Source: Lachnospiraceae bacterium (GTDB lineage Bacteria > Bacillota > Clostridia > Lachnospirales > Lachnospiraceae). From it: 64,000 nt of DNA. Under the pieces are notes generated by a model that saw only the letters and a program-made list of their open reading frames with translations, was not told the DNA's origin and searched no databases. The position numbers and the translations under genes were made by a program. How positions within the stretch are numbered: the first letter of the stretch is position 1; every line of letters begins with the position of its first letter. The stretch spans positions 122,557 to 186,556 of the forward strand of contig JAJQEO010000038.1 of NCBI GenBank assembly GCA_021201665.1, given 5' to 3'. Below, piece by piece: positions 42,763-52,146 of this stretch.

Positions 42763-42937
42763 GTAACTATTCAGGACAGTACCTCGCACTCGCTGCGAGG
42801 TATGTACGAAAAAGTATATTTTACAGGAAAAAGTCCTTCGCCAGGATGGCATCCCGCACTTCGTATGGGATATATCCCATCGTGCAGCGATTTTAAATGG
42901 CCTTTTTCCCGTAACTGTGAAGGTACTGAACAGTTAC
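42763..42937 (+). repeat. TIR-bounded intergenic element, copy B (longest)
   Basis: A 175-bp element opening GTAACTATTCAGGACAGTAC and closing GGTACTGAACAGTTAC. Compared with copy A it has an extra inner module of about 70 bp (GGATGGCATCCCGCAC and TATCCCATCG). It lies just before the GH78-like gene. The 42447-42762 part of the gap has no gene. Confidence 0.8.
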
Positions 42938-42954
42938 ATATTGGGAAGTATTTT

Positions 42955-45900
42955 ATGAAAACGAACTACGAAAATGAAAAAATGAATTCATCAGGCTGGA
43001 TGACAATTCCCGAGTGGGCGTCAGTGCGGCAGGTGGATGTCTGCGGACGGGAGAGGGAGGCAGAAAATCTGCCCCGGGCAGACGCGTCGGAGAATTTTCA
43101 TGTGCTGGTGCGTGGTATGATTGAATTGCCGGATGAGTATGAGCTTCTGGTAGCTGCGGATGATCATTATCAGCTGTGGATTGACGGTGCCTATCGAGGA
43201 CAGGGGCCGTCTGCATCCTGTTCGGACCGCTGCTATTATGACAGCTATTCGATTGGAAAGCCTGAAGCATCCTTCGGATCGGGAAAGCTAACAGCTCCTT
43301 TCGAATCACAGGTGACGGATCAGGATGACAATTCTTTATTCGCCGTACCCGTGCCGCAGACCCAGCTGCAGGGTGCTGAGAACTCGCGCAACGACAATTC
43401 TGGCTTGAACTGCGAGATGGGGCTTCATAAGGTTACGATCGCTTTGCATTTATATTATCATGGAAGAATCAGCCGGTCGTGGACGAGCGGGGACGGACGT
43501 TTTGGAGTGTGGGCTTCTGTGCGGAAGAAGAAATCTTCGGCTTCGCGCGGGGACGGCCTGCAAGACAATGACGCCTGGGAAGAGCTGGCGCACTGCGATG
43601 AGAGCTGGCGTTATCTGATCTGCACGGCTTACAGTGGGGAAACGGTCGGCTATGACACGCAGTTCCTGGAGAATTTTGACAGCCGCTGCTGGCCGGAAGG
43701 CTGGGAAAAACCGGAGTTTGATGTAGATGATAACAATAATATCATGGCAGAATCCTGGGGACATCTGGTTCCGGCAATTTGGGCGGATTATGAGATGATG
43801 CCGCGGCCAATCCAGATGCTGGAGGAGAAGATGATCTACCCGGTTGCGCATACGCGTTGGAAATGTCTCCTTGCGGAGATGGGCGGTTTGCCGGTGGAAG
43901 CTTCTGCCTATCAGGAGTCGGCGACAGAACACATCGCCATTGATAAAAAGACTCCGTGTTTGGATGGTGCTGCCGTCCCATTTCAAGATGCTGCGCGTGA
44001 GGACGCTCTGATTAGTGACTTGCTGGATTTTGGGCGTGAGATTACCGGAGCGATTCTTGCGGAAGCGGCCGGGCCTGCGGGAGCGCAGGTGGTGATCCGC
44101 TATGGGGAGGAGCTGGAGGAGGTGCATGATTCCGCGCAGTCGTTTGATACAGGAGAATCAGACACTTTAAGACTGGGCGACACAGGGGACTCAGATACGG
44201 CAGTGTTCCCTGATACGGGAAAAGCATATACTGCGCGGCCAACTGGTGGGAACCAGCCGGGTGAGCTGACTGATGAAGCAAAAGATTGCAGTATCAACCA
44301 ATCAAACGTGCGCTGGGACATGCGCTGCGGATGTGCGTACCAGGAGGTCTGGACGCTTGGGGAAGGGATCAGCCGATTCCATCCCTACGATTACAAGGGA
44401 TTTCGTTATGTGCAGCTGGTCTATCCGGAAACGGTAGAGATTCGTGAGGTATCTGCCTGGGTGCGGCATTATCCGATGGAGGAGGATGCCTGTACGCTGA
44501 AATGTGATGAGGCAATTCCGATGGAAGATGCCGAAACGAATGCCCTTGCAGCGCAAGCGTATGAGACAAAAACAAATATCGAAATGGCTGGAATGATTCC
44601 GGCGGACAATGTGGGATCCCTCGCCGCTGCAGTATGGCCGGAGAAATCCGATTATGGGGTGTCAGGAGCAGACCTGGAGCAGATCTTCGAGATCTGCAAA
44701 AACGCGGTGCGCTGCTGTTCGCAGGACGGATACCTTGACTGTCCGACCCGTGAAAAGGGGCAGTATCTGGGGGACGCGCTGATTACCGGGCGCTCGCAGG
44801 TATGGCTGACCGGAAGCACGGAGCTGATGCGCAAATGTATCGATGATTTTATTGCTTCGCAGAGCATTTCACCGTCCATGATGGCGGTCGCGCCCGGGAG
44901 CGTGATGCAGGAGATTGCTGATTTTTCACTGCTGTTTCCGCTGCTGCCGCTGACGGATTATGAGTTTACGGCGGATAAGGATTATCTGGCACGCTGTTAT
45001 CCGGCAGTGAAAAGGCTGACGGAATCGTTTTTGATTTATCAGCGTCCGGATGGCCTGCTTGAAAATGTGGGCGACCTGTGGAATCTCGTGGACTGGCCGG
45101 AAAATCTGCGCGACGACTATGATTTTCCGCTGACCCGGCCGGTGGTGGGTGATGGCTGCCATAATGTTATAAACGCGCTCTGGTACGGGGCGAATCAGAT
45201 GCAGGAGCAGATGGAGCACCTGCTCGGGCTGCCTGCGGTCGGGAGGACGGTGCGGATTGCTCCGGCATACCGCACGGCATTTTACCGGGAGAAACAGCAT
45301 TTATTTGCGGACAGCGAAAAGAGTGGTCACTGCTCCCTTCACGCGAATTTATACGCGGCTTATTTTGGACTGCTGCCGCAGGAAGCAGAGAACGCTTACC
45401 TTACACTTTTGCAGACTCCTGGCCGGGTCTGCGGCGCATTGCCCACTTATTTTGCGTTGAAGAGCACCGCGAAAATTGGAAGACCGGACGTTTGCTTCCG
45501 GCTGATGACCCGGGCGGATGCCTATGGCTGGCGGAATATGCTCCGGGAGGGAGCAAGCGCGTCTTTTGAAGCATGGGGGAAGAATCAGAAATGGAACACC
45601 AGCCTCTGCCATGGGTGGAGCAGCGGGTTTATTCCTCTGTTTATAGAGGAGATCGCGGGGCTGCACCCGGATCCGGACATAGAGGGTCAGGGTGGAACCG
45701 ACGGACCTTGTAAGGCTTATTTCATCAGGGAATCTGCTGAGCCATGCAAGGACTACCCCTCCGGGAAATCGGCTGGACTTTGTAAAGACTATCCCTCCGG
45801 GGAATCGACTGAATTTTGCAGGGTTCGTCCCGATGACCGAGGGGTCGGACATTGTGAGCCTCATGTGCCGGGGAATGCCTGGTCAGAATTTAAAAAATCA

Positions 45901-46056
45901 GAGGACATCTGCCAGCCGGAAGGCGAACCGGATGGCCTGAGATTTTCACCCCCCAGAATACCGGGATTTCCTGATTTTGTTTTGCAGGTACCGTGGAAAG
46001 GGAAGAAAATAAGGGTAGTGAAACATGATAGGAAAAATTATCTGTGCTATGTCTGA
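42955..46056 (+). CDS. GH78-like alpha-L-rhamnosidase family protein
   Basis: A 1033-residue cytoplasmic protein related to bacterial rhamnosidases. An N-terminal beta domain has YELLVAADDHYQLWIDGAYR near 60; the barrel contains DCPTREKGQYLGDALITGR near 597 and GASASFEAWGKNQKWNTSLC near 865, where the family Glu residues sit. Two inserts stand out: residues about 390-440, Thr/Asp/Gly-rich with a DTGESDT-type repeat, and residues about 918-977, five 12-residue units each with Cys at position 2 (45706-45885; for example PCKDYPSGKSAG). The start 42955 has only a weak GGGAAG site. Substrate is unknown; context suggests pectic side chains. Confidence 0.8.
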   Translation: MKTNYENEKMNSSGWMTIPEWASVRQVDVCGREREAENLPRADASENFHVLVRGMIELPDEYELLVAADDHYQLWIDGAYRGQGPSASCSDRCYYDSYSIGKPEASFGSGKLTAPFESQVTDQDDNSLFAVPVPQTQLQGAENSRNDNSGLNCEMGLHKVTIALHLYYHGRISRSWTSGDGRFGVWASVRKKKSSASRGDGLQDNDAWEELAHCDESWRYLICTAYSGETVGYDTQFLENFDSRCWPEGWEKPEFDVDDNNNIMAESWGHLVPAIWADYEMMPRPIQMLEEKMIYPVAHTRWKCLLAEMGGLPVEASAYQESATEHIAIDKKTPCLDGAAVPFQDAAREDALISDLLDFGREITGAILAEAAGPAGAQVVIRYGEELEEVHDSAQSFDTGESDTLRLGDTGDSDTAVFPDTGKAYTARPTGGNQPGELTDEAKDCSINQSNVRWDMRCGCAYQEVWTLGEGISRFHPYDYKGFRYVQLVYPETVEIREVSAWVRHYPMEEDACTLKCDEAIPMEDAETNALAAQAYETKTNIEMAGMIPADNVGSLAAAVWPEKSDYGVSGADLEQIFEICKNAVRCCSQDGYLDCPTREKGQYLGDALITGRSQVWLTGSTELMRKCIDDFIASQSISPSMMAVAPGSVMQEIADFSLLFPLLPLTDYEFTADKDYLARCYPAVKRLTESFLIYQRPDGLLENVGDLWNLVDWPENLRDDYDFPLTRPVVGDGCHNVINALWYGANQMQEQMEHLLGLPAVGRTVRIAPAYRTAFYREKQHLFADSEKSGHCSLHANLYAAYFGLLPQEAENAYLTLLQTPGRVCGALPTYFALKSTAKIGRPDVCFRLMTRADAYGWRNMLREGASASFEAWGKNQKWNTSLCHGWSSGFIPLFIEEIAGLHPDPDIEGQGGTDGPCKAYFIRESAEPCKDYPSGKSAGLCKDYPSGESTEFCRVRPDDRGVGHCEPHVPGNAWSEFKKSEDICQPEGEPDGLRFSPPRIPGFPDFVLQVPWKGKKIRVVKHDRKNYLCYV

Positions 46057-46346
46057 AGGGGCATGGCACAATCCGTAGTATCATGACCTTTTGTTGCTCG
46101 AATCAGATTATGAGAAGAAAACCGCTTCTCATAATCTGCATAATTTGATGATTCTGTCGCTGACTTGCGAAGTTCGCTGCCGCAAGAGCTGCGAATTTTT
46201 TGCAAGTTATTAAGAAATTTCAGATTTGACTTTATGCATGGATATTTCTGTGTTAGAATGTGATTAATTCGAGACGAAACGAAAAATGATGTTGAAGTTA
46301 CATTGACTGACCCGATACAGGTTGTGCCTGAAAGGAGGAAAATTAA

Positions 46347-48356
46347 ATGTTGTACCCACAACTAAATGAAAGCCGCATGCGTGTGGAACTGGACGGCATC
46401 TGGGATTTTCAGACGGCGGGAGCAGATTCTTATGAGAAGGAGCTGGTGAAAAAGCCGCTTGTGCAGCCGATGACCATGGCTGTGCCGGCGTCCTACAATG
46501 ACCAGAAGGACGACGTGAATCTGCGCAGCCACTATGGATGGGTGGTTTATCAGAAGACCTTTACGGTACCCCGTATGATGAGTGATGAGCGGATTGTGCT
46601 GCGCTTTGGTGCGGTGACGCATCAGGCGGAGGTGTATCTGAACGGGCAGCATCTGGGCAGCCACAAGGGAGGCTTCCTTCCATTTGAATTTGATGTGACC
46701 TTCGATGTGAAATTGGGAGAAAACCTGCTGGCTGTGGCAGTGGATAACCGGGTGAATTATGGGACGCTCCCGGTGGGAAATGAGAACGCGGTGGCGTTTT
46801 TTGGCTCGGACAATCCGGGCATTCCCTCGATCGAGATGGCAAAGACGCGCTGCAGGCCGCAGAATAAGCCGAACTTTGACTTTTTTAACTATGCGGGGAT
46901 TATCCGCCCTGTTTGGCTGTACACGACACCAAAGTGCTATATCCGGGACATCAGCATTGTCACGGATGTGAATCAGGGGGATGGGATTGTAAAATTCCAG
47001 ATCTCGACGGAGACAGTGACGGGCGGAAAGATAGATGGTTGCACATACAACAAATATTGCGGAACACAGGAGAAACCTTCCGGACAGACCCCGGATGCTG
47101 CGCGGACCGGTCAGAATCAGGGGGAGCTTTTTAATGAAGAAAAACTGTCGGAGCTGTCGGAGCGGCACGTAACAGAGGAGCGTTGTGAGCCAGACCAGCA
47201 TGTGACGCAGCCATGCGTTCACATCACAATTCTGGATGAGACGCAAAATGTCGTGACGGATTTTGTGGCGGATCAGATCAGTGAGGATGGCACACTGAAA
47301 GGTTCCTGCCTCATCCCCGACGCGAAGCTCTGGAACCCGGGCGCGGCTTATCTTTATACTTTGCGTGTGGAATATGGCGAGGACATGTATGAGCAGAAAT
47401 TCGGTATCCGCACAGTGGAGGTGCGGGGAACTGAGTTCCTGATCAATGGAAAGCCTTTCTATTTTAAAGGCTTTGGAAAGCATGAGGACAGCTATTTCCA
47501 TGGACGGGGCATGGATCCGTGTCTGAATGTAAAAGACCTCTCCCTGATCCGCTGGCTGCACGCAAATTCCTTCCGAACCAGCCACTATCCTTATGCGGAG
47601 GAGATGTATGACCTTTGCGACCGTGAGGGTATCGTGGTGATTGATGAAACGCCGGCGGTCGGCATCGGCGCCGGAAGTGCCACGAATCCCTATCAGGCGA
47701 TGCGCATTCATGACCATCACCGTGATGTTGTCCGGGATATGATTGACCGGGATAAAAATCATCCGTGTGTGGTCATGTGGTCGCTGGCGAATGAGCCAGA
47801 TCTGGAGAATTTCCCGCAGGACGCGCACGATTATTTCACGCCTCTTTATGAACTGGCGCACAGCCTGGATCCGCAGAACCGCCCCGTGACGCTGGTCTGC
47901 TGCCAGAATAATTATGAAAAGGATCTCACGACCAGGACGATGGACGTGGTCTGCCTGAACCGGTATTATGGCTGGTACAACCTGGGCGGCGATCTGGACG
48001 CGGCCTGCGACGCGCTGAATATTGAGCTGGATTTCTGGGAAAAACAGGATAAGCCGGTGATGTTCACGGAGTATGGCGCGGACACCTATCCGGGCATTCA
48101 CAACACGAATGGGGAAATGTTCAGCGAGGAATATCAGGCGGACTATTATCTGCGGATCAACGCCGAAATTGATAAGCGTTCCTTCTTCATCGGTGAGCAG
48201 CTCTGGAATTTCGCGGATTTCGCCACGATCCAGGGTCCGATGCGCGTGGACGGCAACAAAAAGGGCATCCTGACCCGCGACCGCAGGCCGAAGCTGGCGG
48301 CGCACGCGCTGCGCAGGCGCTGGGAGGGAATTCCTGATTTTGGATATAAAGAGTAG
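46347..48356 (+). CDS. uidA: Beta-glucuronidase, GH2
   Basis: A 669-residue GH2 enzyme with jelly-roll, Ig-like and TIM-barrel domains. The acid/base Glu is in WSLANEPDLE near 482 and the nucleophile Glu in MFTEYGADTYPG near 574. The NxK motif that recognises the uronate carboxylate is present (DGNKKGILTRDRRPK near 636), which separates it from galactosidases. A polar insert of about 50 residues (near 233-285, rich in Glu, Gln, Thr) lies in the Ig-like region, making it longer than the usual 600. AAAGGAGGAAAATTAA precedes the ATG. No signal peptide. It releases glucuronate, whose catabolism joins the genes around 59219-63924. Confidence 0.92.
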   Translation: MLYPQLNESRMRVELDGIWDFQTAGADSYEKELVKKPLVQPMTMAVPASYNDQKDDVNLRSHYGWVVYQKTFTVPRMMSDERIVLRFGAVTHQAEVYLNGQHLGSHKGGFLPFEFDVTFDVKLGENLLAVAVDNRVNYGTLPVGNENAVAFFGSDNPGIPSIEMAKTRCRPQNKPNFDFFNYAGIIRPVWLYTTPKCYIRDISIVTDVNQGDGIVKFQISTETVTGGKIDGCTYNKYCGTQEKPSGQTPDAARTGQNQGELFNEEKLSELSERHVTEERCEPDQHVTQPCVHITILDETQNVVTDFVADQISEDGTLKGSCLIPDAKLWNPGAAYLYTLRVEYGEDMYEQKFGIRTVEVRGTEFLINGKPFYFKGFGKHEDSYFHGRGMDPCLNVKDLSLIRWLHANSFRTSHYPYAEEMYDLCDREGIVVIDETPAVGIGAGSATNPYQAMRIHDHHRDVVRDMIDRDKNHPCVVMWSLANEPDLENFPQDAHDYFTPLYELAHSLDPQNRPVTLVCCQNNYEKDLTTRTMDVVCLNRYYGWYNLGGDLDAACDALNIELDFWEKQDKPVMFTEYGADTYPGIHNTNGEMFSEEYQADYYLRINAEIDKRSFFIGEQLWNFADFATIQGPMRVDGNKKGILTRDRRPKLAAHALRRRWEGIPDFGYKE

Positions 48357-48405
48357 GAGGAATCTGCGGCGCACACGCTGACATGGAGGAAGAACAGACA
48401 GAACG

Positions 48406-49812
48406 ATGAAGGCAGAATTATCCTCAAAAGATGAAAAGTTTCGACAATTTTCCCTGGAGGGGCCGATGTGGAAGGTGATCCTGCACGTCGGTTTTCCTCT
48501 TGCGCTGTATGAGAGTCTGAACCAGCTGTTCAAGATTCTCGACACGATGATGGCCTCGCACATTGGGGCGACGGCGGTGTCCACGGTGGCCTATCTGTCG
48601 CAGATCAATCTGATGCTCTCCGCGATCGGCGGCGGCCTGGCGGTCGGTGCGGGGATGAAGATCAGCGAAGCCTATGGGGCGGACGATCTGGAGCTGGTGC
48701 GGCAGCGGGTGAGCACCGTGTTTGCGCTCTGTGCCGTGCTTGGCGGCTTCCTGGTGCTGGTGCTGGTGCCGTTCGCACGGATGTTTTTGCTGCTGATGAA
48801 TACGCCGGAGGAGATTCTCGCTGAAGGAACCGTGTATTTCCGGCTGGAGCTGTTTGCGCTGGTGATTTCCTTTTTTGACAGCATTTATATTGCCGTGGAG
48901 CGCTCCCGCGGAAATTCCAGGAGAATCCTGTATCTGAACATGGCCGTGATCGTGACCAAGCTTTTGCTGACCGCCCTGTTTGTGTACGGAATGGGCAGCG
49001 GAGTCAGCATGATCGCGGTTGCGACGATCGCCTCGCAGGGGCTTCTGCTGGCCGCCGCTTTCATCAATATGAACCAGAAGGGCAGCGCGTTCGGCTTTTC
49101 TCTGTGGGCAGTTTCCGTGAAAAGGGAAGTCCTGGGGCCGATGCTCTCCCTTTCCTTTCCGGTGATCGTGGAAAAAGCAGCTTTTTCCATGGGAAAGGTG
49201 ATCGTCAATTCGATGAGTACAGTCTACGGCACCTGGACAGTGGGCGCGCTGGGAATTTCGAATAACATTGACGGAATTACGACCAGTCCGCAGAACGGTT
49301 TCCAGTCGGGTGGCGCGGCGGTGATCAGCCAGAACCTTGGCGCGAAAAAACCGGAACGGGCAATCGTCGCATTCCGGTGGACGCTTGTTATGAATGTTCT
49401 GGTCGGCTTTGTCCTGGTGAGTCTTACCTTGCTGTTTCTGGATCCGATCGTGTCTCTTTTTGCAGAAGGAAACGAAGAATTCGCTGTGATGATCAGGGAA
49501 ATATACCGCTGGGAAGCGCTTGGGGCGATTCCGCTCGGCGTGAATGCGGCGGTGATGGCGCTGCTGTACGGCTTCGGCAGGACCAAAATCACACTGGTGA
49601 TGAATTTCTGCCGCGTTTTCGTGTTCCGCATTCCAGTGCTCTGGGGGCTGCAGCATTTTACGGATCTGGGCAATGTCAGCGCCGGAATTGTGATGGCCGT
49701 CAGCAATATCGCGAGCGGCGTTCTGGCTGTCATCGTCGCGGCAGTTTTCGTGCGTTCCATCCGCAGGGAATACGGAATCGCCGGACACGGACAGACAGCA
49801 CGGGATATATAG
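48406..49812 (+). CDS. MATE family efflux transporter
   Basis: A 468-residue membrane protein with twelve hydrophobic spans in two related halves. The first half begins GFPLALYESLNQLFKILDTM, and the second starts near 240 with LSLSFPVIVEKAAFSMGKVI; both show the MATE pattern. GGAAGAACAGACAGAACG precedes the ATG, 49 bp after the glucuronidase stop, so it may be co-transcribed. The substrate is not predictable; a glucuronidase aglycone released in the cell is a possible cargo, as inference only. Confidence 0.85.
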   Translation: MKAELSSKDEKFRQFSLEGPMWKVILHVGFPLALYESLNQLFKILDTMMASHIGATAVSTVAYLSQINLMLSAIGGGLAVGAGMKISEAYGADDLELVRQRVSTVFALCAVLGGFLVLVLVPFARMFLLLMNTPEEILAEGTVYFRLELFALVISFFDSIYIAVERSRGNSRRILYLNMAVIVTKLLLTALFVYGMGSGVSMIAVATIASQGLLLAAAFINMNQKGSAFGFSLWAVSVKREVLGPMLSLSFPVIVEKAAFSMGKVIVNSMSTVYGTWTVGALGISNNIDGITTSPQNGFQSGGAAVISQNLGAKKPERAIVAFRWTLVMNVLVGFVLVSLTLLFLDPIVSLFAEGNEEFAVMIREIYRWEALGAIPLGVNAAVMALLYGFGRTKITLVMNFCRVFVFRIPVLWGLQHFTDLGNVSAGIVMAVSNIASGVLAVIVAAVFVRSIRREYGIAGHGQTARDI

Positions 49813-49904
49813 AGATTGCACAGTTAACGCTTACCTTGACGCAAAAGGCACCTGTGGACAGACAGCACGAGATGCATAGAGATTGCACCGTGGCTTTCTC
49901 TTTA

Positions 49905-50005
49905 TTTATGCGCAGGGCTGCGAGAGGAATTTTTCCGGCTGTCGCCGGACGCAGCCCGCGCGGGCGAGCAGGAGACAAGTCTCTCTACTCGATTGCCCCC
50001 CTGCG
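49905..50005 (+). repeat. Dispersed intergenic repeat, family 2 copy 2
   Basis: Begins TTTATGCGCAGGGCTGCGAG, then CCGGCTGTCGCCGG and CGCAGCCCGCGCGGGCGAGC. Nearly identical in order and spacing to 3180-3290. A short inverted-repeat piece of the TIR family (GTAACGGTTCAGTATC to CACAGTCAC) follows at 50044-50070. Confidence 0.7.
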
Positions 50006-50077
50006 GCCGTAGACAGGGGGGCACAACAGATGATAGTATTTTTGTAACGGTTCAGTATCTTCACAGTCACAAGTTTT

Positions 50078-50248
50078 TTAAAACATTGCTTCGATTTCAG
50101 ACAGATCTATTGCAAATGTAGACAACTTTAATTTGGCAATTTTGATTTGTCTCTCCAGTTCCTTGTTTTCTGCAGTTTCAGCAGCCTTAATTCGGATCGG
50201 GTTAACATAATAATCAATGGCGATTTGTTTTTGCTCTTCCAGGGTCAT
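50078..50248 (-). CDS. Small hypothetical helical protein
   Basis: A 56-residue protein, start at 50248 after a strong AAGGAGGAATTTTT site. It begins MTLEEQKQIAIDYYVNPIRI; the rest is charged and helical (ENKELERQIKIAKLKL). No family recognised. It is alone on the minus strand between the MATE gene and the sugar-binding protein. A longer frame to 50380 has no ribosome site. Confidence 0.55.
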   Translation of the reverse strand: MTLEEQKQIAIDYYVNPIRIKAAETAENKELERQIKIAKLKLSTFAIDLSEIEAMF

Positions 50249-50644
50249 AAAAATTCCTCCTTCCATTTTTGTCCGTTTAAGTGCTATGGCATTCTGCCAC
50301 AATGGTAACAGGGCTATATTGTATAGAGAACGATTCATTTCCTTCGTTCTTATTATATCGTATTTCCGCCCTGCAATCAACAGATTTTAGCTGATATCGG
50401 ACAATAGATTTTACAGCAGATTTTACAGTTTTCTAAAGCCGAATTTCAGCCAGATATGTTTTCAATAAGATCAGAATATAAAAAATAAATAAAAAACAAT
50501 AAAATCTTTGTTAAATTATAAACAGGATATAAAAAATCTGTGAAAAAAATTTGAAAAAAGGTAGTGCAATTTGTTGAAACCTGTGTTATGATGAATTCGC
50601 ATGGGCATGGTGCCCTCACATCACGTGTAAAGGAGAATAAAAGA
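50249..50644 (+). promoter_or_regulatory. AT-rich control region of the sugar-binding protein gene
   Basis: No gene. The last 150 bp are strongly AT-rich, with a TATGAT box near 50587 that could be a -10; the -35 is weak (GTGCAA, 17 nt upstream). A regulated promoter needing an activator is plausible but not shown. Confidence 0.4.
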
Positions 50645-51940
50645 ATGAAGAAGAATGGTTTAAGACGTGTACTTGCCATCGGACTCGTTGGCGCTATGGC
50701 GGTTTCCATGGTTCCTGTAGCGAGCGCAGAGGAAGCTGAGTACGAAGAGTGTACACTCACAATTTCATGGTGGGGCGGCGATTCCAGACATGAAGCGACA
50801 CTGGCGGCGATCGACGCATTTATGGAAGCTTATCCGGGGATCACGGTTGAGTCTACTTATTCTGCATGGGACGGCTGGGAAGAGAAGATGGCTACCGCTT
50901 TCGTGGCGGGCACCGAGCAGGATATCAACCAGGTAAACTGGAACTGGATCACTCAGTATGATTCCGACGGCTCCATTTTCCTGAACCTGTATGATTATGC
51001 AGATACGATTGACCTTGATCAGATCGGTGAGTCCTATCTGGAGATGTGCGAGGCTTCTGACGGCTCTCTGGCAGCGCTTCCGGCATCCATGACCGGCCGT
51101 ATCTTCTACTGGGACAAGACCACCTTTGATGAGGTTGGCGTAGAGATCCCGACGACTCTGGAAGACCTGCTTGCATGCGGCGAGGCGTTTGCTGCTTATG
51201 ATGAGAGCTATTATCCGATCGCTCTTGGCGAGTATGACAGAATGATCCTTATGGTTTACTATCTGGAGTGCGTCTATGGCACAGACTGGGTAATTGACAA
51301 TGAGCTTCAGTATACTGCTGAGCAGATCCAGGAAGGTCTGGAGTTCATCCAGAGCCTTGAGGATGCTCACGTAACACCGACCATCGCGAAGATCACCGGC
51401 GACGGCGCTTCTTCTCTGGATCAGAATATGAACTGGATTGACGGCCACTATGCAGGTATTTTCGAGTGGGATTCTTCCGCATCGAAGTATGAGGGCGCTC
51501 TTGAGGAAGGCCGCGAGTTCGTAGTAGGCGATTATCTGACTGACCTGGGCGAGTATCAGGGAGGCTACACAAAGGTTTCTCTTGGCTGGGCGATCAGCAC
51601 GAGAACAGAGCATCCGTATGAGTGCGCACTGCTTCTCAACTATCTGATGAACGATGCTGACGCAGCTCTGATCCTCGGCTCTGAGAGAGGTATCCCGGTA
51701 TCCGCATCCGCACTTGAGGCTGCTTCTGAGGCAGGCATTCTGAACGAGACCACTGTAGAAGCGAACGGCAAGGTTCTTGCATGGTGCAGCAACGCTCTGG
51801 ATCCGCTCTTCGAGGACTCCACACTGAAGAGCAGCGATGGTGTTTACTATGATGTGATGGCTGGCCTGAGCTATGGCGATTATGACATCGAGGAAGCGGC
51901 AGAGATCCTGATCGAAGGCATCAATGATGTACTTGGATGA
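50645..51940 (+). CDS. Extracellular sugar-binding protein, family 1
   Basis: A 431-residue family 1 solute-binding protein of a CUT1 importer. The signal peptide MKKNGLRRVLAIGLVGAMAV ends ASA/EE; there is no lipobox Cys. The mature protein begins CTLTISWWGGDSRHEATLAA with the usual IDAFMEAYPGITVE, and a later YTKVSLGWAISTRTEHPYEC. AAAGGAGAATAAAAG precedes the ATG. Two permeases follow at 52147 and 53089 after a repeat-filled gap with a hairpin. Given the GH28 and GH105 genes next, the ligand is probably a galacturonate or rhamnogalacturonan oligosaccharide. Confidence 0.88.
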   Translation: MKKNGLRRVLAIGLVGAMAVSMVPVASAEEAEYEECTLTISWWGGDSRHEATLAAIDAFMEAYPGITVESTYSAWDGWEEKMATAFVAGTEQDINQVNWNWITQYDSDGSIFLNLYDYADTIDLDQIGESYLEMCEASDGSLAALPASMTGRIFYWDKTTFDEVGVEIPTTLEDLLACGEAFAAYDESYYPIALGEYDRMILMVYYLECVYGTDWVIDNELQYTAEQIQEGLEFIQSLEDAHVTPTIAKITGDGASSLDQNMNWIDGHYAGIFEWDSSASKYEGALEEGREFVVGDYLTDLGEYQGGYTKVSLGWAISTRTEHPYECALLLNYLMNDADAALILGSERGIPVSASALEAASEAGILNETTVEANGKVLAWCSNALDPLFEDSTLKSSDGVYYDVMAGLSYGDYDIEEAAEILIEGINDVLG

Positions 51941-51943
51941 TGA

Positions 51944-52080
51944 ATAAGTGGCACACAGATTAGTGTTTCATAAATAAGAGGTACGTAGATCTTTGATCTA
52001 CAAATAAGTGACTCACAGACAGGCGGTTCACAAATAAGGGACTCCCAGACAGGTGGCTCACAAATAAGTAGTTCATAGTT
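51944..52080 (+). repeat. Imperfect tandem repeats in the SBP-permease gap
   Basis: About six or seven partial units such as CACAAATAAGTGACTCACAG and TTCACAAATAAGGGACTCCC, with period near 16-33 bp. They fill the gap between binding protein and permease. Confidence 0.75.
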
Positions 52081-52082
52081 AA

Positions 52083-52117
52083 GGGGGCTGCTGTTGGGAA
52101 ATGGCAGCACCCTTTTT
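52083..52117 (+). terminator. Attenuator-like hairpin before permease
   Basis: GGGGGCTGC and GCAGCACCC form an imperfect stem followed by TTTTTC. It occupies the same place as the hairpin at 166-197 does in the first sugar operon: after the binding-protein gene and just before the first permease. Confidence 0.7.
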
Positions 52118-52146
52118 CAATAGGACACATGAGGGAGGAAGGAAAA

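Noticed and set aside
46362..48584. A 740-codon minus-strand frame
   Set aside because: It is the antisense of the clear beta-glucuronidase gene, with no family motif and no ribosome site.
48424..49821. A 465-codon minus-strand frame, His- and Gln-rich
   Set aside because: It is antisense to the MATE gene; the composition is typical of shadow frames.
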